The notes below the pieces were generated by a model. It was not told where the DNA came from. It ran no database searches and worked only from the letters and a program-made list of their open reading frames with translations. From the NCBI GenBank assembly GCA_029857655.1, contig JAOUGR010000071.1:1-9121 (forward strand): a stretch of DNA of 9,121 bases, given 5' to 3'. This DNA is from Gammaproteobacteria bacterium. Its GTDB lineage: Bacteria > Pseudomonadota > Gammaproteobacteria > Steroidobacterales > Steroidobacteraceae. The translations under genes and the position numbers were made by a program. Numbering within the stretch: the stretch's first letter is position 1; every line of letters begins with the position of its first letter. Shown here piece after piece: positions 1 to 6,535 of the stretch.

Positions 1-1
1 C

Positions 2-88
2 GTCAAGCGCTCGGGTTATGGCAAGGATCTTTCGATGTACGCACTCGAGGACTACACGACGGTGCGTCACGTAATGGTGAAACTGTGA
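2..88 (+). CDS. Aldehyde dehydrogenase, C-terminal fragment (probable aminobutyraldehyde dehydrogenase)
   Basis: The window opens inside this gene, and only the last 28 codons before TGA (86-88) are present. The peptide contains SGYGKDLSMYALEDYT and ends in RHVMVKL. This is the typical C-terminal oligomerisation tail of NAD(P)-dependent aldehyde dehydrogenases and looks very like the end of E. coli PatD, which oxidises 4-aminobutyraldehyde to GABA in putrescine breakdown. The family call rests on this short tail alone. The catalytic Cys/Glu and the cofactor-binding region lie outside the window, so the substrate is a guess and related betaine-aldehyde or other ALDHs remain possible. The stop is 4 bp from the stop of the convergent membrane-protein gene, and no terminator hairpin is visible between them. 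Confidence 0.8.
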   Translation, partial: VKRSGYGKDLSMYALEDYTTVRHVMVKL

Positions 89-92
89 GCGG

Positions 93-1022
93 CTACTTGC
101 TGCGCGGCGCCCAGGCCTCGTAGGCAAGCAGCAGCAGCAGCCCACTCACGAACGGCAACAGCTCGTAGACCAGTCGGTAGGCAAGCACCGCACCCAAAAG
201 CTCCTCGGCCGGCACGTCGGTCAGCGTCACGAGAAGGATCGACTCGAACACACCGAGCCCCGCCGGCACGCCGGACAGCGCGCCCGCGGTGATCGCCGTT
301 ACATATACGGCGACAAATGCAGCGAATCCGATGCCTGCCGCGGGTGGCAACAACACATAAAGCACTGCGATGGCGCAGAGCACCTCGGCTGTCCCGAGCA
401 GGTACTGGATCGTTGTCAGCCGCGGACTCGGCAACTCGAAGGCGGGAATCAGGCTGCCAAGCGGCCGAACCCGCGCGATTACCAATCCAACATAGATCAG
501 GTGCGTCACCAGCAGCCCCGCGCCGATCATCGTCACGACTTGCGGCTGGAAACGCAGTGCCTCGGCCGCGCCCCCGGTGGCGGCAAGCATGGAGATGCCG
601 GCCAGCAGCCCGAGGCCTGAGGCAAATGGCATCACCGACAACAGGATCAGCTTGCCGATATCGGCGGCTCCGTGGCCCGCAGCGCTGTAGATCCGGTAAC
701 GGATCGCGCCGCCCGAAAAGGCGCCGAGTCCCACGGCGTGGCCGATCGGATAGGCGATCAGCGCCGTCACGAATGGCCGCTGCCATCCCGCCATGGGGCG
801 CAGGTAGCGCAACATCTGCACTTCATACAGGGCCAGCGCGAGGAATGCGCCAGCCGTGAACACGCCCGCGAGCACCAGGATGCTGCCCGGTATCGCAGCA
901 AAACTCTCCGCTACACCCGACGGATTCACTTCGCCGAGCTTGCGCCACAGCACGGCTGCCGCGATCGCGATGATCACGAACGATGCAATGGGCGGCAGCA
1001 TCTTGCCAAGACGCGATTTCAC
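93..1022 (-). CDS. MprF-like integral membrane protein (flippase-type domain only, UPF0104/LPG synthase TM family)
   Basis: A 309-residue, very hydrophobic protein with about eight or nine predicted membrane segments (roughly residues 10-27, 46-70, 84-104, 125-152, 166-190, 205-234, 237-255 and 285-302). Two family signatures are visible: SGGAIRYRIY at 103-112 followed by an AAG turn, and GVPAGLGVFE at 251-260. Both are typical of the membrane domain that in MprF flips aminoacyl-phosphatidylglycerol, and of stand-alone relatives (YbhN/UPF0104). No C-terminal tRNA-dependent aminoacyltransferase domain follows, so it cannot be a full LPG synthase. The start is GTG (1022-1020), overlapping the TGA of the upstream hydrolase by 4 bp, with GGGAGA at 1029-1034 as ribosome binding site, so translational coupling is likely. 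The five-leucine run near the C-terminus (about 295-299) comes partly from a short CTG repeat. A lipid or polyprenyl-lipid transport role is inferred from the family; the substrate is unknown. Confidence 0.85.
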   Translation of the reverse strand: MKSRLGKMLPPIASFVIIAIAAAVLWRKLGEVNPSGVAESFAAIPGSILVLAGVFTAGAFLALALYEVQMLRYLRPMAGWQRPFVTALIAYPIGHAVGLGAFSGGAIRYRIYSAAGHGAADIGKLILLSVMPFASGLGLLAGISMLAATGGAAEALRFQPQVVTMIGAGLLVTHLIYVGLVIARVRPLGSLIPAFELPSPRLTTIQYLLGTAEVLCAIAVLYVLLPPAAGIGFAAFVAVYVTAITAGALSGVPAGLGVFESILLVTLTDVPAEELLGAVLAYRLVYELLPFVSGLLLLLAYEAWAPRSK

Positions 1023-1852
1023 CCTGCTTCTCCCGCAATGAATCGCGCAATCGTCTGCACGACGGTCGCATTCGCAAGGATATCGCGATGCCCCAGGCCA
1101 TCGGTAGAGATCAACCTAAGGGCGGGCCACGCTGCCGCAAGAATTTCGGCCTCGCGGTAAGGAATAACCGCGTCATCGCGATCGTGCACGAGCAGTGCTG
1201 GGATTCCGGACTTCGGCCCGGCCGCGACCAGGTCCAGTTCCGCGACAGGGCGCCCCGCATGCTCATCGAGCAGCCGTGTGAAGTGCGCCAGCGCGCGCGG
1301 CGGCAGGTGCAGCGCCATTGCATACTTGAACGGCATGCGGCTCACGCGCGTCGGACTCGACACGATCACGACCCGCCAAGTCCTGAACCCAAGCGCAAGT
1401 GCCGCACCGATCACAGCCCCGCCGAAGGAGTGGCCGATCACGGCATCTGCGGGACCGGTGATCTGCGTCACCTCGAGGAGCAGGTCTGCCAGCAGGCGCG
1501 GCGTCGCGCGTTCGCCTGCGGAGCGGCCATGACCTGGAAGGTCGATCGCGATGGTACGCAGGCCGATGTGGCCAAGCGCCGTCGCGAGGGGGCCGAACTG
1601 CGTCGTGCGGCCGCGCCATCCGTGCAGGGCGAGCACGAGAGGCCCGGCCTCTCCCCAGCTCCGCGCAAAAAGGCCGGGGCGCAGCTCGATCTCGCGCGAT
1701 GCAAGTCCTGGTGCGAGTTCCCAGGGTTGCGTCGGATTTCGGCCGCGCGGGCGCGACACCAGTTCCATCAGCGCGCGCGCAGTACGGCGTGGCGCGATGC
1801 GGCCTGCGAGACCGAACAGCGGCGGAAGATAGAATGGTACGGAATCTGCCAC
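1019..1852 (-). CDS. Alpha/beta hydrolase
   Basis: A 277-residue single-domain alpha/beta hydrolase, presumably cytoplasmic since no signal peptide is visible. The catalytic machinery looks complete: oxyanion-hole HGWRG at 77-81, DLPGHGRS at 104-111, nucleophile elbow GHSFGG at 140-145 (Ser142), acid in HDRDDAVIP (Asp227 likely) and His255 in DGLGH. It would be expected to hydrolyse an ester, lactone or amide, but the substrate cannot be read from the sequence. It overlaps the downstream membrane-protein gene by 4 bp (GTGA), which suggests the two products work together. The listed start is GTG (1852-1850). No Shine-Dalgarno precedes it, and an upstream terminator's T-run ends 3 nt before it. 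In-frame alternatives are ATG at 1768 (residue 29) and GTG at 1759 (residue 32), both short of the catalytic core, so the N-terminus is uncertain. Confidence 0.85.
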   Translation of the reverse strand: MADSVPFYLPPLFGLAGRIAPRRTARALMELVSRPRGRNPTQPWELAPGLASREIELRPGLFARSWGEAGPLVLALHGWRGRTTQFGPLATALGHIGLRTIAIDLPGHGRSAGERATPRLLADLLLEVTQITGPADAVIGHSFGGAVIGAALALGFRTWRVVIVSSPTRVSRMPFKYAMALHLPPRALAHFTRLLDEHAGRPVAELDLVAAGPKSGIPALLVHDRDDAVIPYREAEILAAAWPALRLISTDGLGHRDILANATVVQTIARFIAGEAG

Positions 1853-1855
1853 GTC

Positions 1856-1885
1856 AAAAAGCCGGCACGGTTACCCGTGCCGGCT
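1856..1885 (-). terminator. Rho-independent terminator
   Basis: Read on the minus strand, an 11-bp perfect stem (AGCCGGCACGG pairing with CCGTGCCGGCT, arms 1875-1885 and 1860-1870) with a 4-nt loop is followed at once by five T residues (1856-1860). It lies 24 bp beyond the stop of the lipoprotein gene and just before the hydrolase gene, so it most likely ends the lipoprotein transcript. On the plus strand the hairpin has no T-run after it, so it is directional. Confidence 0.9.
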
Positions 1886-1909
1886 CTGTGTCATGCCGGA
1901 TGCGCTGCT

Positions 1910-2443
1910 TCAGTCAGCAGCTGGTGCCGCGGCGTCTGCAGACTCGGGCGGCGTCTCGCCTTCGGCGGGCATCTCGGACTCTGCCGACATTTCGTTCACA
2001 CCACTCGGACCGCCGCAGCCGTCGACCCCGTCGATCAACAGGATCGACAGGTCACCGTCGGCCTGGATATTGCGCACGCAGGTTACGGTCCCGGAAGCCA
2101 GCGGTGCACTGAACTCCCAATTGCCTGGCGCCATCGGCAGCGTCTCGCCCGATCCGTTGCACATCGGCGCACCATCTTCGTCGGTGGGACCGATCATGTT
2201 GACTTCGGCAACCATCATCTTGTTGTTAGCGTACTTGTTCGCCTCGCCGATAAATTCCTTCGGCGTCAAGCGTATGCGCACGCTTTCGCAAACCCCGCCC
2301 TGCGATACGGTCTTGATCGAGAGCGTCGCGCGAATCAGCGCCAGGTCGTCATTGGCGCTTCCGCCGCTGCAGGCACCGAGCGCGACTGCCGCGACTGCGG
2401 CGAACCCGAGAGCTTTGAGGCCAGAATTCTTCAGAAACGACAT
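1910..2443 (-). CDS. Hypothetical lipoprotein with four cysteines and an acidic tail
   Basis: A 177-residue protein. Its N-terminus has Lys5 and Lys10, a hydrophobic core at 11-22 and the lipobox LGAC with Cys25, so export, lipidation and membrane anchoring are expected. The start chosen is ATG at 2443, because the signal peptide begins there and GGGGAG lies 9 nt upstream (2453-2458); the frame stays open further 5' but lacks these features. Besides the lipid Cys, the mature protein has Cys52, Cys95, Cys122 and Cys143, enough for two disulfides in an oxidising compartment. The last 25 or so residues are rich in Ala, Glu and Pro and look disordered. I do not recognise the family. It follows the methyltransferase after 77 bp, has its own terminator downstream, and has a TAGAAT box 57 nt upstream of the start (2500-2505), so it may be a separate transcription unit. 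Confidence 0.8.
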   Translation of the reverse strand: MSFLKNSGLKALGFAAVAAVALGACSGGSANDDLALIRATLSIKTVSQGGVCESVRIRLTPKEFIGEANKYANNKMMVAEVNMIGPTDEDGAPMCNGSGETLPMAPGNWEFSAPLASGTVTCVRNIQADGDLSILLIDGVDGCGGPSGVNEMSAESEMPAEGETPPESADAAAPAAD

Positions 2444-2452
2444 CGTCGGACA

Positions 2453-2458
2453 CTCCCC
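2453..2458 (-). promoter_or_regulatory. Ribosome binding site of the lipoprotein gene
   Basis: GGGGAG on the minus strand, 9 nt before ATG 2443. It supports that ATG rather than a start farther upstream, and so leaves the signal peptide at the true N-terminus. Confidence 0.7.
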
Positions 2459-2520
2459 AGTGGTTATTGTCCGTTGCCGGACTTTCATTGCAGCCGGTGA
2501 TTCTAATTGAATTCGCCCTG

Positions 2521-3117
2521 TTACGGGGCCGGCCACGGCCGTTCCAGCTCCCACAGGAGTGGGGCAAACCCGCGCCTGGCCAGCAATCCTGCACCCAGGG
2601 GGCGGAAATGGCGCCCCAGGCGGCTGCGGTACCAGGCGGCGGGCCGCAGCCAGACCCCGGAATCGCTGCGCCCGCGGTCCGCGTTGCGCCGCCAGTCTTC
2701 GGTGGTCAATACGCTGAAGTACAAGGCGCCATGGCTGAGCCTGGAGAGATTCCTGAGCGCCCGCGCAGCTTCCCGGTCGGGGAGGTATTGCAGCACGTCG
2801 TGGCAGATCACCAGGTCGAATGGCACCCGGGACGCGTAGTCAGCAATGCTGGCCTGGATCCAGCCATGGCGCCTGCACAGGTATTCGCTGGGGTCCAGCC
2901 CTATGTATCGGGCACGCGGAAAATACTCGCGCACCGGCTTTCGCATGTGCCCGAGACCACAGCCGGCATCCAGTACGCGCCGGACGCTGAAACCCAGGTA
3001 GGAAGTGAATGCGCAGATGAACCTGCCAAGCCGCAGGGCATCATCGCGTGAGGCGACGCGCGTCTTGGGGTCGCGGTAGTAGCGCTGATAGAACCCGGCG
3101 TCGAACTTCACCGGCAA
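2521..3117 (-). CDS. Class I SAM-dependent methyltransferase
   Basis: A 198-residue protein with the Rossmann-type SAM-binding motifs in order: VLDAGCGLG at 48-56 (motif I), YIGLDPSEYL at 71-80 (acidic Asp75 for the ribose), Asp93 after strand 3, and DLVICHDVLQYLP at 101-113 (motif IV region). The C-terminal part is basic and aromatic (WLRPAAWYRSRL) and could be the substrate-binding side. The substrate is unknown; the fold serves small molecules as well as macromolecules. The start TTG (3117-3115) directly follows the glmS stop (TAATTG), and an in-frame GTG at 3111 is an equally good candidate two codons later. Neither has a good Shine-Dalgarno, so translation by ribosomes finishing glmS is likely. 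Sitting directly behind glmUS suggests co-transcription but does not prove a role in amino-sugar metabolism. Confidence 0.85.
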   Translation of the reverse strand: MPVKFDAGFYQRYYRDPKTRVASRDDALRLGRFICAFTSYLGFSVRRVLDAGCGLGHMRKPVREYFPRARYIGLDPSEYLCRRHGWIQASIADYASRVPFDLVICHDVLQYLPDREAARALRNLSRLSHGALYFSVLTTEDWRRNADRGRSDSGVWLRPAAWYRSRLGRHFRPLGAGLLARRGFAPLLWELERPWPAP

Positions 3118-4953
3118 TTATTCGACCGTGACGCTCTTGGCGAGGTTGCGAGGCTGGTCGAGGTCAGTGCCTCTCAGCACGGCCGTATGATACGCGAGTA
3201 GCTGCAGCGGTATCGTGTAGACCGCCGGCGCCTGGAAGTAGGTGACGTGCCGCGGCATCGTGATCACCTGCACGCCATCCGATGGCTCAATGCCGGATTC
3301 CGGGTCCGCAAATACGTAGAGCATGCCACCACGCGCGCGGACTTCCTGCAGGTTCGATTTCACTTTCTCGAGCAGGTCGTTGTTCGGTGCCACCGCTATC
3401 ACCGGCATGTCGGCATCCACGAGCGCAAGCGGCCCGTGCTTCAGTTCGCCGGCTGCGTAGGCTTCGGCATGAATGTAGGAAATCTCCTTGAGCTTCAGCG
3501 CGCCTTCCATCGCTATCGGGAACATCGCGCCGCGCCCGAGGAAAAGCGCGTGATGCTTCGGCGCGATTTCCTTCGCAAGCTCCCGGATCACCGGATCCAG
3601 CGCAAGCGTCTGCTCGAGCATCGCCGGCAGTTCCAGCAGGCGCTTGACCAAGCCATTTTCGCGCTCCGCGCCGATGCCATGATGCTTCCCGATCGCAATG
3701 ACCAGCATGCCGAGCGCCGCGAGCTGCGTCGTAAAAGCCTTGGTCGACGCCACGCCGATCTCCGGCCCGGCGCGCGTCAGCAGAACGAGCTCCGATTCGC
3801 GCACCAGCGAGCTCTCCGGCACGTTGCAGATCGCCAGTGTCGAGAGAAATCCGGCTTTGCGCGCCAGCCTGAGGGCCGCGAGCGAATCAGCGGTTTCACC
3901 GGACTGCGAAATCGAGACAAACAGCGAGTTCGCAGGCACGACCGGGTCGCGGTAGCGAAATTCGCTGGCAATCTCGACGCGACATGGCACACGGCAGATC
4001 TGCTCGATGAAATATCCCGCGACCACGCCCGCGTGATAGCTGGTTCCGCAAGCCACGATGTGAACCGAGGTCGTGCGCTTCAGAACTTCCATTGCGGCCG
4101 GCCCGAAAGCCTGCGACAACAACTTGCCGCCGGCGATTCGCTCGGAAAGCGTCTGCGCCACGGCGCGCGGCTGCTCGTGAATCTCTTTCAGCATGAAATG
4201 CGCGTAATCGCCGCGCTCGGCGGCCTCCGCCGACTGCTCCGAGACGTATTCCGCCCGCGTGACTGGCTGACCAGCGGTATCCACGATCTCGATGCTCCGG
4301 CGGTGGATGCAGGCGACGTCACCTTCTTCCAGGATCACGAATCGCCGCGTCACGGGCAGGAGCGCCGCGATGTCCGAGGCCACGAAATTTTCGTCCTCGC
4401 CGATGCCGATCAGCGCAGGACAACCGGCGCGAGCCAGCACGATGCAGTCGGGGTCCTGCCCCCACATCACTGCGAGCGAATAGGCGCCGCGCAGCTCGGC
4501 AACGGTTTCGCGCACGGCTGCGAACAGGTCGTTTTTTCCGGCGAGGTGATGATGAATCCGGTGTGCGATCACTTCGGTGTCGGTATCGGAAGTGAATTCG
4601 TAACCGAGCCGTTCGAGCTCCGCGCGCAGCTCCTCGTGGTTCTCGATGATCCCGTTGTGCACTATCGCGATGCCGTCCCGCGAAATATGCGGATGGGCAT
4701 TGCGCTCGTTCGGCACGCCGTGGGTCGCCCAGCGCGTGTGGGCTATGCCGAGATGGCCGGCGGTCGGCGAGGCCAGCAGCGCCTCGGAGAGCATGGCAAC
4801 CTTGCCGACGGCACGCAGCCGCGCGACTTCGGTCCCGCCATTCAGCACGGCGACACCGGCCGAGTCGTAGCCACGGTATTCGAGGCGCTTCAGGCCCTCG
4901 ATCAGGATCGGTACCACATCGCGTCCGGCGACCGCTCCTACGATTCCGCACAT
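3118..4953 (-). CDS. glmS: Glutamine-fructose-6-phosphate aminotransferase (isomerizing), GlmS
   Basis: This enzyme makes glucosamine-6-phosphate from fructose-6-phosphate and glutamine, the first committed step to UDP-GlcNAc. The protein has 611 residues, against 609 in E. coli. The N-terminal glutaminase domain (about 1-240) starts MCGIVG, so Cys2 becomes the N-terminal nucleophile after Met removal; TRWATHG is at 73-79 and HNGIIEN at 99-105. Two SIS domains follow, with CGTSYHAG (302-309), SQSGETADS (349-357), IGVASTKAFTTQL (399-411), AAGELKHGPLALVD (500-513) and the C-terminal tail PRNLAKSVTVE. The start is set at ATG 4953 because Cys must be residue 2; an in-frame TTG three codons upstream would block the active site. 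AGGA at 4964-4967 is the likely ribosome binding site. It lies 145 bp downstream of glmU. No glmS ribozyme is recognisable upstream, as expected outside Firmicutes. Confidence 0.98.
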   Translation of the reverse strand: MCGIVGAVAGRDVVPILIEGLKRLEYRGYDSAGVAVLNGGTEVARLRAVGKVAMLSEALLASPTAGHLGIAHTRWATHGVPNERNAHPHISRDGIAIVHNGIIENHEELRAELERLGYEFTSDTDTEVIAHRIHHHLAGKNDLFAAVRETVAELRGAYSLAVMWGQDPDCIVLARAGCPALIGIGEDENFVASDIAALLPVTRRFVILEEGDVACIHRRSIEIVDTAGQPVTRAEYVSEQSAEAAERGDYAHFMLKEIHEQPRAVAQTLSERIAGGKLLSQAFGPAAMEVLKRTTSVHIVACGTSYHAGVVAGYFIEQICRVPCRVEIASEFRYRDPVVPANSLFVSISQSGETADSLAALRLARKAGFLSTLAICNVPESSLVRESELVLLTRAGPEIGVASTKAFTTQLAALGMLVIAIGKHHGIGAERENGLVKRLLELPAMLEQTLALDPVIRELAKEIAPKHHALFLGRGAMFPIAMEGALKLKEISYIHAEAYAAGELKHGPLALVDADMPVIAVAPNNDLLEKVKSNLQEVRARGGMLYVFADPESGIEPSDGVQVITMPRHVTYFQAPAVYTIPLQLLAYHTAVLRGTDLDQPRNLAKSVTVE

Positions 4954-5049
4954 GCTCCACAAATCCTGGGGCGTACCCGATTATTGATGGGCGGCAGCCG
5001 CGCGGAGGGACCCGGCGGAGCCGTCACGACATTCTAATCCAATGGGGTA

Positions 5050-5086
5050 CCGCCGGAGCGGGGGCCTATTTCACAGAATCCGGCGG
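5050..5086 (-). repeat. Inverted repeat in the glmU-glmS spacer
   Basis: An 8-bp perfect inverted repeat, CCGCCGGA (5050-5057) and TCCGGCGG (5079-5086), separated by 21 nt, lies in the 145-bp gap between glmU and glmS. Transcribed with the operon it could form a GC-rich stem. No T-run follows on the minus strand, so it does not look like an intrinsic terminator. It could be an mRNA processing or stability element, a protein-binding site or chance in GC-rich DNA. Confidence 0.4.
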
Positions 5087-5098
5087 GCGCTCACGGCG

Positions 5099-6466
5099 CT
5101 AACCGGGCTTCTTCGACGGACGCTTCCAGTTGTCTACGGTCTGCTGCCGGGCTCGCTCCAGCGTCAATTTTCCGGCAGGAGCCGGCTTGGTGATGGTCGA
5201 CCCGGCCCCAATAACGGCATCCGCGCCAACCGTCACCGGCGCCACCAGCATCGTGCCCGAACCGATGAAGGCACCATCCTCGATGGTCGTGCGGTGCTTT
5301 TTGGCGCCGTCGTAATTGCAGGTCACGGTGCCGGCACCGACATTGACCTTTGCGCCCACATCGGTGTCACCGACGTAACTCAAGTGATTGGCCTTGCTGC
5401 CGGCACCGATGACGCTGTTCTTGACCTCGACGAAGTTGCCGATATGTACCCCGTCCGCAAGCCGGTTACCGGGCCGCATTCTCGCGAACGGCCCGATCAC
5501 GCAGTCCGCCCCCATCGCGCTGGCCTCCAGCACGCAATTCGCGTTGATGACCGTGCGAGCGCCGACTTCGCAATCGCGCAACAGGCAATTGGGCCCGATC
5601 CGCACGCCGTCGCCGAGCCGCACCTTGCCCTCGAGAATTACATTGATATCGAGCGTCACATCGCGTCCGCACTGAACCTCGCCGCGGATGTCCACGCGCG
5701 CGGGATCCACGATCGTCACGCCAGCACGCATCAGCTCGGTCGCACGCTCGCGGCGCAGCGCCGCTTCGACTTCTGCGAGTTGCAGTTTATCGTTCACGCC
5801 CAGTACCTCCGTCGCAGACGACGCCACAACGGCTTCGACCGCGACACCGTCCCGCACCGCAGCAACGATGCAGTCAGGCAGATAGTACTCGCCCTGGGCG
5901 TTGTCGCGCCCGAGCGCAGACAACCAGCGCCGGAGCCGGCTGGCCGGCGCTGCCAGGAGGCCGGTATTGACCTCTGCAATGGCGAGTTCCTTGTGGTTCG
6001 CATCCTTGTGCTCGACGATGCGCGCCACGCGCCCGGTCGTGTCGCGGATCACGCGGCCATAGCCGGCCGGATCCGGCAGCACCGCGGTCAGCAGCGCAAG
6101 CGATGATGCGCCGGCACGGTCGACCAGGCTGGCAAGCGTCGCAGCGCGCACGAGCGGCACGTCGCCATACAGTACTAGCACGATATGTTCGTCCGGTATC
6201 GCCGGCATGGCCTGCCGCACGGCATGCCCGGTTCCCAGCTGCTCCGCCTGCAGCACCCATTGGATTCCAGCATCCGGCAACGCCTCGCGAACGCGCTCGC
6301 CGCCGTGACCGTGAACAACATGGATGGCATCGGGTCGAAGCTGGCGTGCCGTGTCAACCACATGCGCCAGCAATGGGCGTCCCGCCAGTGGTTGCAATAC
6401 CTTTGGCAGGTCGCTCACCATGCGCTTGCCCTGGCCGGCGGCCAGGATGACGACGGACAGGGACAT
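5099..6466 (-). CDS. glmU: Bifunctional GlmU: N-acetylglucosamine-1-phosphate uridyltransferase / glucosamine-1-phosphate acetyltransferase
   Basis: GlmU acetylates glucosamine-1-phosphate with acetyl-CoA and then transfers UMP from UTP to give UDP-GlcNAc for peptidoglycan and LPS. The protein has 455 residues (E. coli 456). The N-terminal pyrophosphorylase domain shows LAAGQGKRM at 8-16, LPKVLQP at 20-26 (Lys22), QLGTGHA at 76-82, YGDVP at 100-104 (metal-binding Asp102) and GVND at 223-226. The C-terminal left-handed beta-helix (about 250-435) has the hexapeptide repeats, the acetyltransferase histidine in NHLSYVGD (His361) and NYDGAKKHRT at 384-393. The start is ATG 6466, since the family begins right at the SVVILAAG strand; the frame stays open upstream but those codons are not GlmU-like. 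No Shine-Dalgarno is visible, and TACAAT lies 8 nt upstream. It is the first gene of the minus-strand block, ahead of glmS. Confidence 0.98.
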   Translation of the reverse strand: MSLSVVILAAGQGKRMVSDLPKVLQPLAGRPLLAHVVDTARQLRPDAIHVVHGHGGERVREALPDAGIQWVLQAEQLGTGHAVRQAMPAIPDEHIVLVLYGDVPLVRAATLASLVDRAGASSLALLTAVLPDPAGYGRVIRDTTGRVARIVEHKDANHKELAIAEVNTGLLAAPASRLRRWLSALGRDNAQGEYYLPDCIVAAVRDGVAVEAVVASSATEVLGVNDKLQLAEVEAALRRERATELMRAGVTIVDPARVDIRGEVQCGRDVTLDINVILEGKVRLGDGVRIGPNCLLRDCEVGARTVINANCVLEASAMGADCVIGPFARMRPGNRLADGVHIGNFVEVKNSVIGAGSKANHLSYVGDTDVGAKVNVGAGTVTCNYDGAKKHRTTIEDGAFIGSGTMLVAPVTVGADAVIGAGSTITKPAPAGKLTLERARQQTVDNWKRPSKKPG

Positions 6467-6535
6467 CGGGGCGGATTGTACCGGAGAGCGATTAGCCAGG
6501 ATGTCCGTGATGCCGAATCCACGCGGAACAGGCCG

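Noticed and set aside
125..141. Short GCA/CAG trinucleotide run near the end of the membrane-protein gene
   Set aside because: Only about four units encoding leucines in a transmembrane helix; too short to suggest phase variation.
983..2500. A 505-codon plus-strand frame opposite the hydrolase and lipoprotein genes
   Set aside because: It crosses two well-supported minus-strand genes and the terminator between them, and its product is arginine-rich and featureless. It is a composition shadow.
4960..4962. TTG start three codons upstream of the glmS ATG
   Set aside because: It would place residues before the catalytic cysteine, which must become the N-terminal residue; ATG 4953 is required.
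3247..5037. A 596-codon open frame on the plus strand opposite glmS and its upstream spacer
   Set aside because: It is antisense to a certain glmS over nearly its whole length, its translation is a low-sense mix rich in Arg, His and Gln, and it shows no recognisable motif. Long antisense frames are common in GC-rich genes.
4954..5098. Search for a glmS ribozyme upstream of glmS
   Set aside because: No recognisable ribozyme core, and this element is a feature of Gram-positive glmS leaders rather than proteobacterial glmUS operons.
5042..6106. A 354-codon plus-strand frame opposite glmU
   Set aside because: It mirrors the glmU beta-helix repeats in another frame and shows no independent domain or ribosome binding site.
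6185..6535. Possible 5' extension of the DUF6174 gene into the region opposite glmU
   Set aside because: The extension would be antisense to the glmU start and would bury the hydrophobic export segment in the middle of the protein. ATG 6536 puts that segment at the N-terminus.
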